A DNA stretch of 64,000 nt from Arthrobacter sp. GMC3 (GCF_002929305.1 NZ_PJIO01000014.1:1-64000), one strand, 5' to 3'; counted from the first letter of the stretch, positions 17,470 to 25,691 are shown. Notes: generated by a model not told the origin, from the letters alone. Numbers and translations: made by a program.

Positions 17470-18108
17470 TTACTTCAGGACGTAGATGACCAAGAAGAGG
17501 CCGATCCACACAACGTCCACGAAGTGCCAGTAGTACGAGGTAACGATCGCGCTGGTTGCTTCGAAGTGTCCAAACTTCTTTGCGGCGTAGGCGCGGCCGA
17601 TGATGAGTAGGAACGCGATGAGGCCGCCGATGACGTGCAGGCCGTGGAAACCTGTTGTCATGTAGAAGGCGGAGCCGTATGCGTTGGCGTTAAGGGTCAC
17701 GTGCTCGGAGGTCAGCATTGCGTACTCGGTCGACTGACCGGCTACGAAGATGGCACCAAGAACGAAGGTCAGCAAGAACCACTCCGTCATTCCCCAACGG
17801 GAGAACTGGAAGAGGCGGCCGGTGCGGCGCGGCTGAAGGTTCTCAGCGGCAAAAACGCCCATCTGGCAGCTGAATGAGCTCGAAACCAGGATGAGGGTAT
17901 TTACCAAGGCGAACGGGAAGTTCAGCTTGGCCGTTTCTTCCGCCCACAGTCCACCAGTGGTGGAGCGAAGCGTGAAGTACATGGCAAAAAGGCCGGCGAA
18001 GAACATCAGCTCGCTGGACAACCAAACTACGGTTCCTACAGAAACCATGTTGGGTCGATTCAGCGTCGGATGCGCCGGGGTACTGGGGGCATGGGTCGCA
18101 GTTGTCAC
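17470..18108 (-). CDS. ctaE: Cytochrome c oxidase subunit III
   Basis: A 212-aa integral membrane subunit of the aa3 oxidase with five or more hydrophobic helices. GFHGLHVIGG and the C-terminal SYYWHFVDVVWIGLF are signature motifs of subunit III. I chose GTG 18108 (VTTATHAPST...) because homology starts there; the frame is open 12 codons further. There is no ribosome site within 20 bases, and a promoter-like CATAAT ends 6 bases before the GTG, so the mRNA may be leaderless. It leads the ctaE-qcrCAB operon, separate from ctaC-ctaD-ctaF. Confidence 0.93.
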   Translation of the reverse strand: MTTATHAPSTPAHPTLNRPNMVSVGTVVWLSSELMFFAGLFAMYFTLRSTTGGLWAEETAKLNFPFALVNTLILVSSSFSCQMGVFAAENLQPRRTGRLFQFSRWGMTEWFLLTFVLGAIFVAGQSTEYAMLTSEHVTLNANAYGSAFYMTTGFHGLHVIGGLIAFLLIIGRAYAAKKFGHFEATSAIVTSYYWHFVDVVWIGLFLVIYVLK

Positions 18109-18144
18109 ATAGACATTATGTCTATAAAACTCCAGCAATCCCAA
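18109..18144 (-). promoter_or_regulatory. Candidate ctaE promoter with a perfect 17-bp palindrome
   Basis: On the minus strand, TTGGGA (18139-18144) and CATAAT (18115-18120) are 18 bases apart, and the GTG of ctaE starts 6 bases after CATAAT. The palindrome ATAGACATTATGTCTAT (18109-18125, 8-bp arms, one central base) covers the whole -10 element and touches the start codon, a typical place for a repressor site. No regulator is assigned. Promoter calls are pattern matches only. Confidence 0.6.
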
Positions 18145-18281
18145 TGCGAAATGCCGTTTCGAAAATCTTTTTCTACAAACTTGCGAAATTCCGGGGGTTT
18201 CACAGGGTTAACCCAGAGAGCTATGCACAACACGGCGGCGGTGTCAATGGTCACATTCGCTTGGTGTGCCGGTGTTTGCTC

Positions 18282-18294
18282 TAATATTTGGAGG
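18282..18294 (+). promoter_or_regulatory. Candidate -10 element of a leaderless trpD transcript
   Basis: TAATAT (18282-18287) ends 7 bases before the GTG at 18295, the spacing expected when transcription starts at the first base of the start codon. The GGAGGG at 18290-18295 runs into the GTG itself and is too close to serve as a normal ribosome site. A possible -35 (GCTTGG, 18259-18264) is weak. Confidence 0.35.
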
Positions 18295-19362
18295 GTGAAT
18301 GCTCAAGATGCGGCACTGCCCGCCGACCCCACGTGGCCCAATCTTATCGCCGCGCTGATAGCCCGCGAAGACCTCTCGGCTGGGCAGACGGAATGGGCCA
18401 TGAACACCATCATGGCCGGGAACGCCAATGATGTGCAGATCGCTGGATTTCTGGTTGCCCTGCGCGCCAAGGGTGAGACGGTGGCTGAGGTTGCGGGCCT
18501 GGTCGAAGCGATGCTTTCCAATGCCCGCCCCCTGGCAATCGACGTCGAGGCGCTGGACATTGTCGGCACAGGTGGGGACCGGCTCAATACTGTTAACATC
18601 TCCACCATGGCGGCCTTGGTCTGTGCCGGCGCGGGCGCCACCGTGGTTAAGCATGGAAACCGTGCCTCGTCATCGGCGGCAGGATCCGCGGACGTACTGG
18701 AGGCGTTGGGCGTCCGGCTGGACATGTCCCTTGACCTCGTTGCCAGGGCCGCCACCGAGGTGGGCATCACCTTTTGCTTCGCTAACTACTTCCACCCGTC
18801 CATGCGCCATGCAGCTGTTGCACGGCGGCAGCTGGGGGTTCCGACAGCCTTTAATCTGCTGGGGCCGCTAACCAATCCGGCCCGGGTGGCTGCCTCAGCC
18901 ATCGGCGTCGCCGACGCTCGCCTGGCACCCTTGGTGGCCGGTGTCCTGGCGACCCGCGGCGTGCGGTCCTTGGTGTTCCGTGGCAGTGACGGCCTGGATG
19001 AGTTGACCACGACGGGCCCCTCCACTGTCTGGGAAATCAGGGACAAGCAGGTCACCGAATCCATTTTTGACCCCCTGGATGTCGGCATTCCCCGTGCGAG
19101 GATTGAAGACCTCCGCGGTGAGAATGCGCAGTACAACGCCGACATCGTGCGCAGGATCCTCGACGGGGAACGCTCCCCGGTGCGTGACGCGGTGGTTCTG
19201 AACGCGGCGGCCGGACTGGTTGCCTACGACCGTTCCGCCTCCGGGACACTTCAGGAGCGCATCCGGTTCGCAGCGGCGCGTGCCGAGGCGGCCATTGACA
19301 GCGGTGCGGCCGCCAATGTCCTCAAGAATTGGATGACACTCTCCGCCGAAGACGCAGCCTAG
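18295..19362 (+). CDS. trpD: Anthranilate phosphoribosyltransferase
   Basis: Joins anthranilate to phosphoribosyl pyrophosphate in tryptophan synthesis. The 355-aa protein has the family motifs: VGTGGDRLNTVNIST (PRPP-binding), KHGNRASSS, and FNLLGPLTNPA, and a C-terminal helical region. Length from GTG 18295 fits the family; the frame is open upstream to 18070, but those 75 residues look unrelated. It stands alone, away from other trp genes, as is common in actinobacteria, next to the respiratory operon in the same order as in mycobacteria. Confidence 0.92.
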   Translation: MNAQDAALPADPTWPNLIAALIAREDLSAGQTEWAMNTIMAGNANDVQIAGFLVALRAKGETVAEVAGLVEAMLSNARPLAIDVEALDIVGTGGDRLNTVNISTMAALVCAGAGATVVKHGNRASSSAAGSADVLEALGVRLDMSLDLVARAATEVGITFCFANYFHPSMRHAAVARRQLGVPTAFNLLGPLTNPARVAASAIGVADARLAPLVAGVLATRGVRSLVFRGSDGLDELTTTGPSTVWEIRDKQVTESIFDPLDVGIPRARIEDLRGENAQYNADIVRRILDGERSPVRDAVVLNAAAGLVAYDRSASGTLQERIRFAAARAEAAIDSGAAANVLKNWMTLSAEDAA

Positions 19363-19375
19363 GCCGGTACGCCGG

Positions 19376-20116
19376 CTAGCCTAGGGCGCCGACAGTCGAG
19401 GCTGCGAGGGAGACAAGGTTCTCGTCAGTTGCGTAGTAGCTGGCGTCTTCGGCCAGGGCGGCTGAGGTGTGCTGCTCGCCTTGGCTGTGGTCAATGACCC
19501 GCTTGGCTGACAAATGCACGTTCGTGATTCCCAGCGCGAAGAAGGTGGGGAAATCGGTGATGTCCACACCGCCGCCGGCCATGATCGAAAGTCGCCCCTG
19601 AGCGGCGTCGTGCATGGCGGCAAGACGTTGGATCCCGTCGCCTGCGCGTGAGGCCCCGCCGGAGCTGAGGATGCGATTGACGCCCAGGTCTGCCAGCAGG
19701 GCGACGGCGGCAATCGCGGAGGCGTCATCGAGGTGGTCGATGGCGCGGTGGAAGGTGATGTGAAGTCCGTGGGCTGCGGTGATCAAAGCCTGCGTGACGT
19801 CGGTGTCGATGGCGCCGGCCGCGGTAAGCGCCCCAATGACGACGCCCGTGGCACCTCCGTCACGGCAGGCAGCAATTTCGGCCTTCATCAGCTCAACGGT
19901 GTCGGCATCGTAGACATAGTCGCCCGGGCGGGGGCGAATGAGTACGTGGATCGGCAGCTCCGGGTGTGCCTGGTGAACCGAATTCAAGAGGCCGGCAGAC
20001 GGCGTAAGACCACCCATCTGCAGTGCACAGCAGAGTTCGATCCGATCAGCGCCGTACTGTGCTGCCAGCCTCGCTCCCGGGACGTCCTGGACAGCGATCT
20101 CCAGCTGCATCCCCAC
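19376..20116 (-). CDS. cutC: CutC family protein (copper homeostasis-like)
   Basis: A 246-aa TIM-barrel protein. The family motifs are clear: LEIAVQDVPGARLAAQYGADRIELC, MGGLTPSAG, VLIRPRPGDYVYDADT, TFHRAIDH, and a C-terminal VHLSAKRV. CutC was linked to copper tolerance, but the mechanism is uncertain. The start could be GTG 20116 or ATG 20110. The stop of the Lrp-type gene lies 2 bases upstream, so the two are probably cotranscribed. It converges on trpD. Confidence 0.9.
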   Translation of the reverse strand: MGMQLEIAVQDVPGARLAAQYGADRIELCCALQMGGLTPSAGLLNSVHQAHPELPIHVLIRPRPGDYVYDADTVELMKAEIAACRDGGATGVVIGALTAAGAIDTDVTQALITAAHGLHITFHRAIDHLDDASAIAAVALLADLGVNRILSSGGASRAGDGIQRLAAMHDAAQGRLSIMAGGGVDITDFPTFFALGITNVHLSAKRVIDHSQGEQHTSAALAEDASYYATDENLVSLAASTVGALG

Positions 20117-20118
20117 GC

Positions 20119-20400
20119 TCAGTGGTCGAAACCGAGTGAGAACGCAGCATCCAAATCGTGCTGGGAATAGGCCCGGAAGGAAATTTGAGTGGTCGTGGAA
20201 ACGACAGACTTCACCTTGGAGAGCTTGTCGGCAATCACATCAGCGAGTTCTTCATGCTTTTCAACACGGGCAATGGCAATCAGGTCCCATTCACCGGTCA
20301 CCGAGTAAACCTCGCTGATCCCGGCAATCTCGGAAATTTCTTGGGCGGATTCGGGAATCCTTGAGGCGTCGGTCTTGATCAGGACAAAAGCGGTGATCAC
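20119..20400 (-). CDS. Stand-alone Lrp/AsnC ligand-binding (RAM) domain protein
   Basis: A 93-aa protein that contains only the alpha/beta effector domain of Lrp/AsnC regulators (about residues 3-80: FVLIKTDASRIPES, VYSVTGEWDLIAIARVEKHEEL, VVSTTTQISF). No helix-turn-helix is present, so it cannot bind DNA by itself in the usual way. Such stand-alone RAM-domain proteins may bind amino acids or join with full-length Lrp proteins. It sits directly upstream of cutC and close to trpD; the same neighbour is common near trpD in related genomes, from memory. Confidence 0.85.
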   Translation of the reverse strand: MITAFVLIKTDASRIPESAQEISEIAGISEVYSVTGEWDLIAIARVEKHEELADVIADKLSKVKSVVSTTTQISFRAYSQHDLDAAFSLGFDH

Positions 20401-20475
20401 GGGTGAGTTCCTTGTCGTGTGAGGCGGTAGAGAACGATTTACTTAGTGACGATCGTAACCCAATTGAAACAATTC

Positions 20476-20868
20476 TTAGCGCTGGCGAGTGCGTCGCAAC
20501 ACAGTTGCTGCGATGGCGCGGTGGCCGAGTAGGAAGAGAGCCAAAACCAGGGTGGCCACCACAACAAAGGCGAACGCCGCTGTGCCGCCGGAAAGGATCC
20601 GCAACGTCATGCCACCTGAGACGGTGATGAGCCAGATGCAGACACCATTGGGCCACAAACGCACCGGATGGTGCCAGTTTCGCGTCAGCAACCAGCCGAT
20701 GGCCAGTGCGGCAAGGAACGGCCAGGCGGTACTGAACACCCCGGCCAGGCTCAAGGATTCTTGGTGGGAGCTACGCCCGGATGCGGCAAATGCCAGCACC
20801 AGGACGACGTCAAGGACGGCAGCGTAGGCAGTCAACAGGGGTGTGGGGCGGGAAGTTGCAATAGTCAC
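20476..20868 (-). CDS. DUF3054 membrane protein
   Basis: A 130-aa integral membrane protein with four hydrophobic helices (about residues 14-30, 42-60, 73-90 and 96-115). The pattern GRSSHQE, WPFLAALAIGWLL and WPNGVCIWLITVSGGMTLR matches the DUF3054 family. Function is unknown. It is a single gene on the minus strand, divergent from the VOC-like gene, with a 155-bp gap upstream in which I see no clear element. Confidence 0.85.
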   Translation of the reverse strand: MTIATSRPTPLLTAYAAVLDVVLVLAFAASGRSSHQESLSLAGVFSTAWPFLAALAIGWLLTRNWHHPVRLWPNGVCIWLITVSGGMTLRILSGGTAAFAFVVVATLVLALFLLGHRAIAATVLRRTRQR

Positions 20869-21023
20869 CTGAAAAGTTTAGTCCGTAAACACCATCAAGC
20901 CTTCCAACAAGCTAAAGAGTCACGTTACCGGCCGGTAGGCGTTGAAGCGGCAGTTGCGGCGAGCATAGGCTTCGCAAGAGGCGCATTCCCTATTTGCTAG
21001 TGGTAAGAACGGAAGTGGTTTAG

Positions 21024-21497
21024 ATGGGTGGAATCGGCACATGCCTATGGTTCAACGGTCGCGCGGAAGAGGCTGCCAACTTCTATGTCGGATTGTTTGA
21101 TAATTCGCGTATTACCGACGTCTCTCGATGGGGTGAGGGAGGGCCTGGCAGTCCTGGCGAGGTTCTGACCATTGCCTTTGAGCTGGAAGGAAGGCCCTTC
21201 CGTGGCCTCAATGGAGGCCCGGAATTTACCTTCAGTGAGGCAATATCCTTCGAACTGTTTTTCGATACCCAGTCCGAGCTCGACGCCAAATGGAATGCGC
21301 TCACGGCCGACGGCGGTACTGAAAGTCAGTGCGGTTGGCTCAAAGACAGGTTTGGGGTGTCATGGCAGCTGATTCCCTCGATGATGGGGAGTGTATTGAA
21401 CGGATCCGACGCCGCAGGCAGTCAGCGTGCCCTTCAGGCGATGCTGGGAATGAAGAAGCTGGATATTGCAGCGCTCCAGGCTGCCTACGACGGCTGA
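21024..21497 (+). CDS. VOC-superfamily protein (PhnB-like, 3-dmu-9_3-mt domain)
   Basis: A 157-aa protein of the PhnB-like glyoxalase-fold family. The order CLWFNGRAEEAANFYVGLF, FELEGRPFRGLNGGPEF, SFELFFDT, CGWLKDRFGVSWQLIP is characteristic, and the C-terminal end (MLGMKKLDIAALQAAYDG) matches the family's usual tail. Its function is not known; the old methyltransferase name is misleading. The last 13 bases overlap the convergent GNAT-YbaK gene. Confidence 0.88.
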   Translation: MGGIGTCLWFNGRAEEAANFYVGLFDNSRITDVSRWGEGGPGSPGEVLTIAFELEGRPFRGLNGGPEFTFSEAISFELFFDTQSELDAKWNALTADGGTESQCGWLKDRFGVSWQLIPSMMGSVLNGSDAAGSQRALQAMLGMKKLDIAALQAAYDG

Positions 21498-22582
21498 AGG
21501 CCGACGACGGCTTCAGGAACCGGTCCGGGCCGTTGCGCGAGTGCTTCAATGACCTGGACGTTGGGTAGCTTGTGTAGCTCCCTCGGATCCAGGCGCAGTT
21601 TGCTGTTGCGGTTGCCGCCGCCCATGACGACTTCGGCTTGTTCCAACACGGCACTGTCAACGTAGATTGGCAGGTCCGTAACTCCGAACGGGGTGACGCC
21701 ACCCATGACCATGCCCGTCACGCGGGCGCTCAGTTCGGCGTCGGCAAAGGATGCCCTCTGCACACCAAGCAGCTCGCGCACCTTTTTATTCACATCCAAG
21801 CGGGTGGTGCCGAGAAGTATGCAGAGCGCCTGAACGGAGGGCTCAACCTTACGCGAACTCACCACAATGGCGTTGGCCGACTGTTCAAGAGAAACCCCGA
21901 AATGGGCGCAAAATGCTGCGGTATCCGAGAGTTCGTCGGGGCAGGGGAGAACGTCGGCGAGGATGCCATGGTGGCCAAGAGCCGCGCGCACCTTTGGCAT
22001 GAGCGGGTCAGATGAGTCGACCTCAAAGATGATTTCAAGCCCGTCCTCCTCGTCCCACTGTTCACCGACCTCGAGGAAACCAAACTGTTCCACCAAATGT
22101 CTCGACGGGAGGTTGTCCGGGCTGATGGTGGCCCGGACAATATGGACCTCTGGCAAGGAATCTGCCGTCTGAAGCAGGATCTCCAGGGCCGCCCGCGCGT
22201 AACCGCGGCGCCGGAAGCCGGGGTCCACCGAGTAACCCACTTCAACCATGCCGCGGGCGTCCGGTGGCCCGTGGAAGCCGGCGCGACCCACCGCAGTATT
22301 GTTTGTGGTGTCCACGATGAGGCGGGTCACCCAGGGCGCATCACCGGGGGAATCGGCTATCTGATTCAGGCGCCGCAACCACGTTCCGCTGCATTCGGAA
22401 GAGACCAAATAGTCAGGGATGACAATCTCAGTTTCGGCCTGTGCCGCACCATGGTCACCGCTGGCCAACGCCGCCAACAAGGGAGGTGGCGCCTGGACCA
22501 GCGCAAGTACGTGAGAGTTGGACTTGGAGGAGAGCCAGGGACTGCTAAGGGTGGTCATTTGGAAATTCTCGCAGATCACCAT
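21485..22582 (-). CDS. GNAT acetyltransferase fused to a YbaK-type aminoacyl-tRNA deacylase domain
   Basis: A single 365-aa frame with two domains. Residues about 50-190 are a GNAT acyltransferase: VEVGYSVDPGFRRRGYARAAL contains the acetyl-CoA pyrophosphate loop (RRRGYA), and PSRHLVEQFGFLEVGEQ is the usual C-terminal motif. Residues about 200-355 are a YbaK/ProX editing domain: AIVVSSRKVEPSV, TRLDVNKKVRELLG, GGVTPFG, LPIYVDSAVL and GGGNRNSKL. YbaK domains hydrolyse misacylated tRNA, notably Cys-tRNA(Pro). The linker is short, which suggests a real fusion. Starts at ATG 22582 or 22558 are possible. Substrates of either domain are unknown. Confidence 0.85.
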   Translation of the reverse strand: MVICENFQMTTLSSPWLSSKSNSHVLALVQAPPPLLAALASGDHGAAQAETEIVIPDYLVSSECSGTWLRRLNQIADSPGDAPWVTRLIVDTTNNTAVGRAGFHGPPDARGMVEVGYSVDPGFRRRGYARAALEILLQTADSLPEVHIVRATISPDNLPSRHLVEQFGFLEVGEQWDEEDGLEIIFEVDSSDPLMPKVRAALGHHGILADVLPCPDELSDTAAFCAHFGVSLEQSANAIVVSSRKVEPSVQALCILLGTTRLDVNKKVRELLGVQRASFADAELSARVTGMVMGGVTPFGVTDLPIYVDSAVLEQAEVVMGGGNRNSKLRLDPRELHKLPNVQVIEALAQRPGPVPEAVVGLQPS

Positions 22583-22651
22583 CGGGGTCGGTGCCGGGGC
22601 CTAGAATTACAGCAGGAAAATGTACGTCCCACAGTAGCCAAGGAGTGCTCC

Positions 22652-23206
22652 ATGACGACGCTTGAAGACCGACCCAATTCCGCCCTGCTGGTGGTTGATG
22701 TCCAGCAGGATGTTGTTTCCGACGCCTATCGGCGCGACGACGTCATCGCCAACATCAATACCCTGGTGGACAAGGCACGATCGGCAGGGGCTGCGGTTGT
22801 TTGGATTCAGCATTCCGACGACGGCCTGGTGCTGGGGAGTTCCGGCTGGGAGTACGTTTCCGAACTGGTCCGGGCGGAATCTGAACCGTTGGTGCTCAAG
22901 ACGTTCGGAGATTCCTTTGAGGACACCACGTTAGAGGAGATTCTGGCCCAGGCCGGCGTCGGGCACGTAGTGGTCGCTGGAGCGCAAACTGATGCCTGCA
23001 TCCGATCCACCATCCACGGTGCGTTTACCCGCGGGTATGACGTGACTCTTGTCAGTGACGCCCATACCACCTCGGACTTGAGCGAAATGGGTGTTCCAGT
23101 GCCGGAACAACTCATTGCGCACACCAATCTTTACTGGCAGTACCAACGCGCTCCGGGCCGCACCGCAAGCGTTCAGGACACCAATGAAGTGGTGTTCAGC
23201 GCTTAG
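22652..23206 (+). CDS. Isochorismatase-like cysteine hydrolase
   Basis: A 184-aa cysteine hydrolase of the isochorismatase/nicotinamidase superfamily. The catalytic triad residues are visible: Asp in LLVVDVQQDV (residue 16), Lys in VLKTFGDSF (about 83) and Cys in QTDACIRSTIHGAF (about 118). The ATG at 22652 follows AAGGAG at a good distance. The open frame upstream back to 22097 is antisense to the GNAT-YbaK gene and not real. The metal-binding residues of nicotinamidases are not evident, so the substrate stays open. Confidence 0.9.
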   Translation: MTTLEDRPNSALLVVDVQQDVVSDAYRRDDVIANINTLVDKARSAGAAVVWIQHSDDGLVLGSSGWEYVSELVRAESEPLVLKTFGDSFEDTTLEEILAQAGVGHVVVAGAQTDACIRSTIHGAFTRGYDVTLVSDAHTTSDLSEMGVPVPEQLIAHTNLYWQYQRAPGRTASVQDTNEVVFSA

Positions 23207-23212
23207 GCGGGT

Positions 23213-23880
23213 GTGAGAATGGCGGTAGCCCAGCGCGATGCCCAAGGGCAACGGTTTGGTGGGAGACATCGTGACCGTGCTTGGACACCGTGGGCCCTGA
23301 GGGGATGGCGACTCTTGAAGGTGCGGATCCCAGCTGGAGCCTTTCGTGAAACCAAGAATGCCATGGAATTTCCCGGTGGGCTGAGCCTGAAGTTGTTCCA
23401 ACCCAACCACACAGCGGCAGGTGTTCTGACGATCGGCCGCGCATCGGAGCTGGATAGGAGTGCGCCGAAGGACCTGTATATTCTCAGCACTCAAGAGCCC
23501 CGGGGAACCCAGGAACCGACGGCACAGATCACGTGGGCGGAGATGCGGGCCAGTATCAAACGCGTCGTGGGAATGGATCTTCCCATCGGTGACGGGCAGT
23601 GGATGCGCTCAACGGTGGGCAACAGTCGCCTATCCGAAAAGTACAGGGTGGGCCGGGTTTTCCTTGCTGGCGAAGAAACACTGCGACAAACGCGGGCTCA
23701 GGCAGCGCTGAACGCAACGGGTGCCAACGCCGAGGCATTACGGCAAGTTCTAGGCGGGGCATTTCGTGCTCGAAACCCGCACCGCTACCTGGCCACCCTA
23801 CTGGCTGGAAGATCGCGCCCGGTGTCACGGGGCCGGGGGGAGCTAGGGCCAGGACGGTCCAGAGAGCGGTGTCCTTACGC
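23213..23880 (+). pseudogene. Decayed FAD-dependent aromatic monooxygenase
   Basis: From about 23360 the frame encodes the middle of a PHBH-type flavoprotein hydroxylase: a beta-rich segment, then ITWAEMRASIKRVVGMDLP, W and NSRLSEKYRVGRVFLAGE, the second FAD-binding segment. There it should continue AAHxHxPxGGQGLN... for about 50 residues. Instead it jumps to TRAQAALNATGANAEALRQVL, which belongs further on. The N-terminal FAD-binding GxGxxG domain is absent, and the 5' part seems to switch frame near 23280-23340. The C-terminus runs out into unrelated residues. It is therefore a remnant with an internal deletion and a lost N-terminus. Confidence 0.7.
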
Positions 23881-25170
23881 CTTCGGTGTGCGAACCTTTC
23901 CCAGGAGGCGGGCGAAGATACGCTCACCGTCGTCGGCGATGCCGTCATGGTGGTAGTCGTCGGTCTCCCACACCTGCAGGCCCGCAACGGCGGCTGCCGT
24001 CGCCAGAGAAATGTCCCTGTCCACGTAAATGTCCTCCGAATAGACGGCGGCGGCCACGGGTACCGTGTTGCGGCCCAACTGGTCCAGATCGTAGAGCGCA
24101 TCCCATCCTGCGGTACGGCTCGCCAGCAACTCCGCCAACTCGCGTAGCGGAACCAGGGCAGGATCCTGCTCGAAGTACCAGGGGTACACGGCTTCACCGG
24201 TCAGCAGCGGTTCCGCCTCATCCGGATGGAAGGCCGGGTGATCGGCCAGGACGCGGGAGGCGGCCCAGTTGCTGGCTTCGCCCTGGACATAGATTGACTC
24301 GTGCATGAGCGCGTACAGGGGATTGGCCGCACGACTGACCTGGGCCGAAACCTGGGCAAGGAAGCCGTCGGAGAGCCTGTCGCCGTCGGGCGTTGGAACG
24401 AAGGCATCTTCTAGAAGGTAGTGGAGGGCATCGATGCGGGTGTTTCCGCCAAAGTAGTTGCCCAACATTTGGATGCGCTCAGGGGTTAGGCGCTCACCCG
24501 TCGGGAGAAACTCCGAGGCGGAGACCACGTGGCGCATGATCCTGGTGACAAGTGGTCGGTCCTGCGGGTAGCGGGCAAAGTACTCGGCATTGCGGGCCAC
24601 GAGTCGGGCGAATGTTGCCTCGTACACCTGGTCGGCGGGGCCGGTTAGGGGACCGAGGCCGCCGGTGATGAGCACTTCCTTCAGGCCCTCGGGGGCAAAG
24701 GACAGGTAGCTCAGGGCGCAGAATCCGCCGTAGCTTTGGCCAAAAATAGACCACGGTGCCGAGCCTAGGGCGCGGCGGATCAGTTCGGCGTCGGCCACAA
24801 TGTCCGTAGCTCGGAAGTGGGCCAGATAGTCGGCCTGGGCCTTGGTGTCACCGACCAGCGGAAGACTCTGCCTGTTGGCAGGTGTTGACAGACCCGTCCC
24901 GCGCTGGTCAAGCATCAGCACCCGGAAACTTTTCAGGGCCTCGGCCAGCCAACCACTCATACCCAGCGGCCTGTTACCGCGGCCTCCCGGGCCGCCCTGC
25001 AAGAACAGCAGCCACGGCAACTGCTCGCCGCCCGGCTGCTTGGGGTCAAAAAGTTCCCGGGCGTACAGCGTGATCTCAGGCCCGGCAGGGTCGGCATGGT
25101 TCAGGGGAGCCTGGAACCAGTGGTCGCGCATGCCCACACCACGGATGAGGTATGCCCCGCTGTCGCTCAC
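23875..25170 (-). CDS. Alpha/beta hydrolase, proline iminopeptidase-like (S33)
   Basis: A 431-aa serine peptidase-type hydrolase. LFLQGGPGGRGNRPLG is the oxyanion-hole region typical of prolyl iminopeptidases, MLDQRGTGLS follows, and FGQSYGGFCAL holds the nucleophile serine. The cap domain has the YEATFARLVARNAEYFARYP region, and the acid and histidine should lie near DIYVDRD and YHHDGIADDG. It likely removes N-terminal proline or similar residues from peptides. Its GTG/ATG start overlaps the upstream GNAT gene by 4 bp, so the two are coupled. Confidence 0.88.
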   Translation of the reverse strand: MSDSGAYLIRGVGMRDHWFQAPLNHADPAGPEITLYARELFDPKQPGGEQLPWLLFLQGGPGGRGNRPLGMSGWLAEALKSFRVLMLDQRGTGLSTPANRQSLPLVGDTKAQADYLAHFRATDIVADAELIRRALGSAPWSIFGQSYGGFCALSYLSFAPEGLKEVLITGGLGPLTGPADQVYEATFARLVARNAEYFARYPQDRPLVTRIMRHVVSASEFLPTGERLTPERIQMLGNYFGGNTRIDALHYLLEDAFVPTPDGDRLSDGFLAQVSAQVSRAANPLYALMHESIYVQGEASNWAASRVLADHPAFHPDEAEPLLTGEAVYPWYFEQDPALVPLRELAELLASRTAGWDALYDLDQLGRNTVPVAAAVYSEDIYVDRDISLATAAAVAGLQVWETDDYHHDGIADDGERIFARLLGKVRTPKA

Positions 25171-25691
25171 GATGTGGCCTGTACGGATTCGGCGGCGGAA
25201 TCAAGGGCAGGGGCCCCAAAAGCCCCCAGTTCGGAGCCGTCCAGACGGAACACATGCCAACCATCCATCGGGGCCGCGCCCAGGGATTTGTAGAAATTGA
25301 TGGCCGACTGATTCCAGTCCAAAACGCTCCATTCAACGCGGGCGTAGCCGCGCTCCACGGCAATTTGGGCCAGGGTGCGCAGCAGCGCCTTTCCGTGCCC
25401 GCCGCCGCGGGTTTCGGGGCGCACATACAGGTCCTCGAGGTGGATGCCGAGGGTGCCTTCCCACGTTGAATAGTTCAGGAACCACAGGGCGAAGCCAACG
25501 ATCGGTTCACCGGCCACCGGGCTGTCCACGACGTGAGCAAAAATCTGCGGGTTCTCACCAAAGAGATTTCTGTGGAGCATTTCCACCGTGTTTTTGACGG
25601 CGTCGGGCTCTTTCTCATACACGGCAAGGTCGTGGATCATGCCAAGGATGGCGGGAACATCGGCGGGCACAGCGGTGCGGATAAGACTCAT
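25167..25691 (-). CDS. GNAT family N-acetyltransferase (diamine acetyltransferase-like)
   Basis: A 174-aa single-domain acetyltransferase. IRTAVPADVPAILGMIHDLAVYEKEPDAVKNT at the N-terminus, FALWFLNYSTWEGTLGIHLEDLYVRPETRGGGHGKALLRTLA (acetyl-CoA loop RGGGHGKAL) and VEWSVLDWNQSAINFYKSLGA match the spermidine/diamine acetyltransferase-like group closely. The substrate is probably a polyamine or a similar amine. ATG at 25691; the stop overlaps the start of the peptidase gene (ATGA). Confidence 0.88.
   Translation of the reverse strand: MSLIRTAVPADVPAILGMIHDLAVYEKEPDAVKNTVEMLHRNLFGENPQIFAHVVDSPVAGEPIVGFALWFLNYSTWEGTLGIHLEDLYVRPETRGGGHGKALLRTLAQIAVERGYARVEWSVLDWNQSAINFYKSLGAAPMDGWHVFRLDGSELGAFGAPALDSAAESVQATS

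Noticed and set aside
22097..22651. Upstream extension of the isochorismatase-like gene
   Set aside because: This part is antisense to the GNAT-YbaK gene; a good ribosome site and homology begin at ATG 22652.
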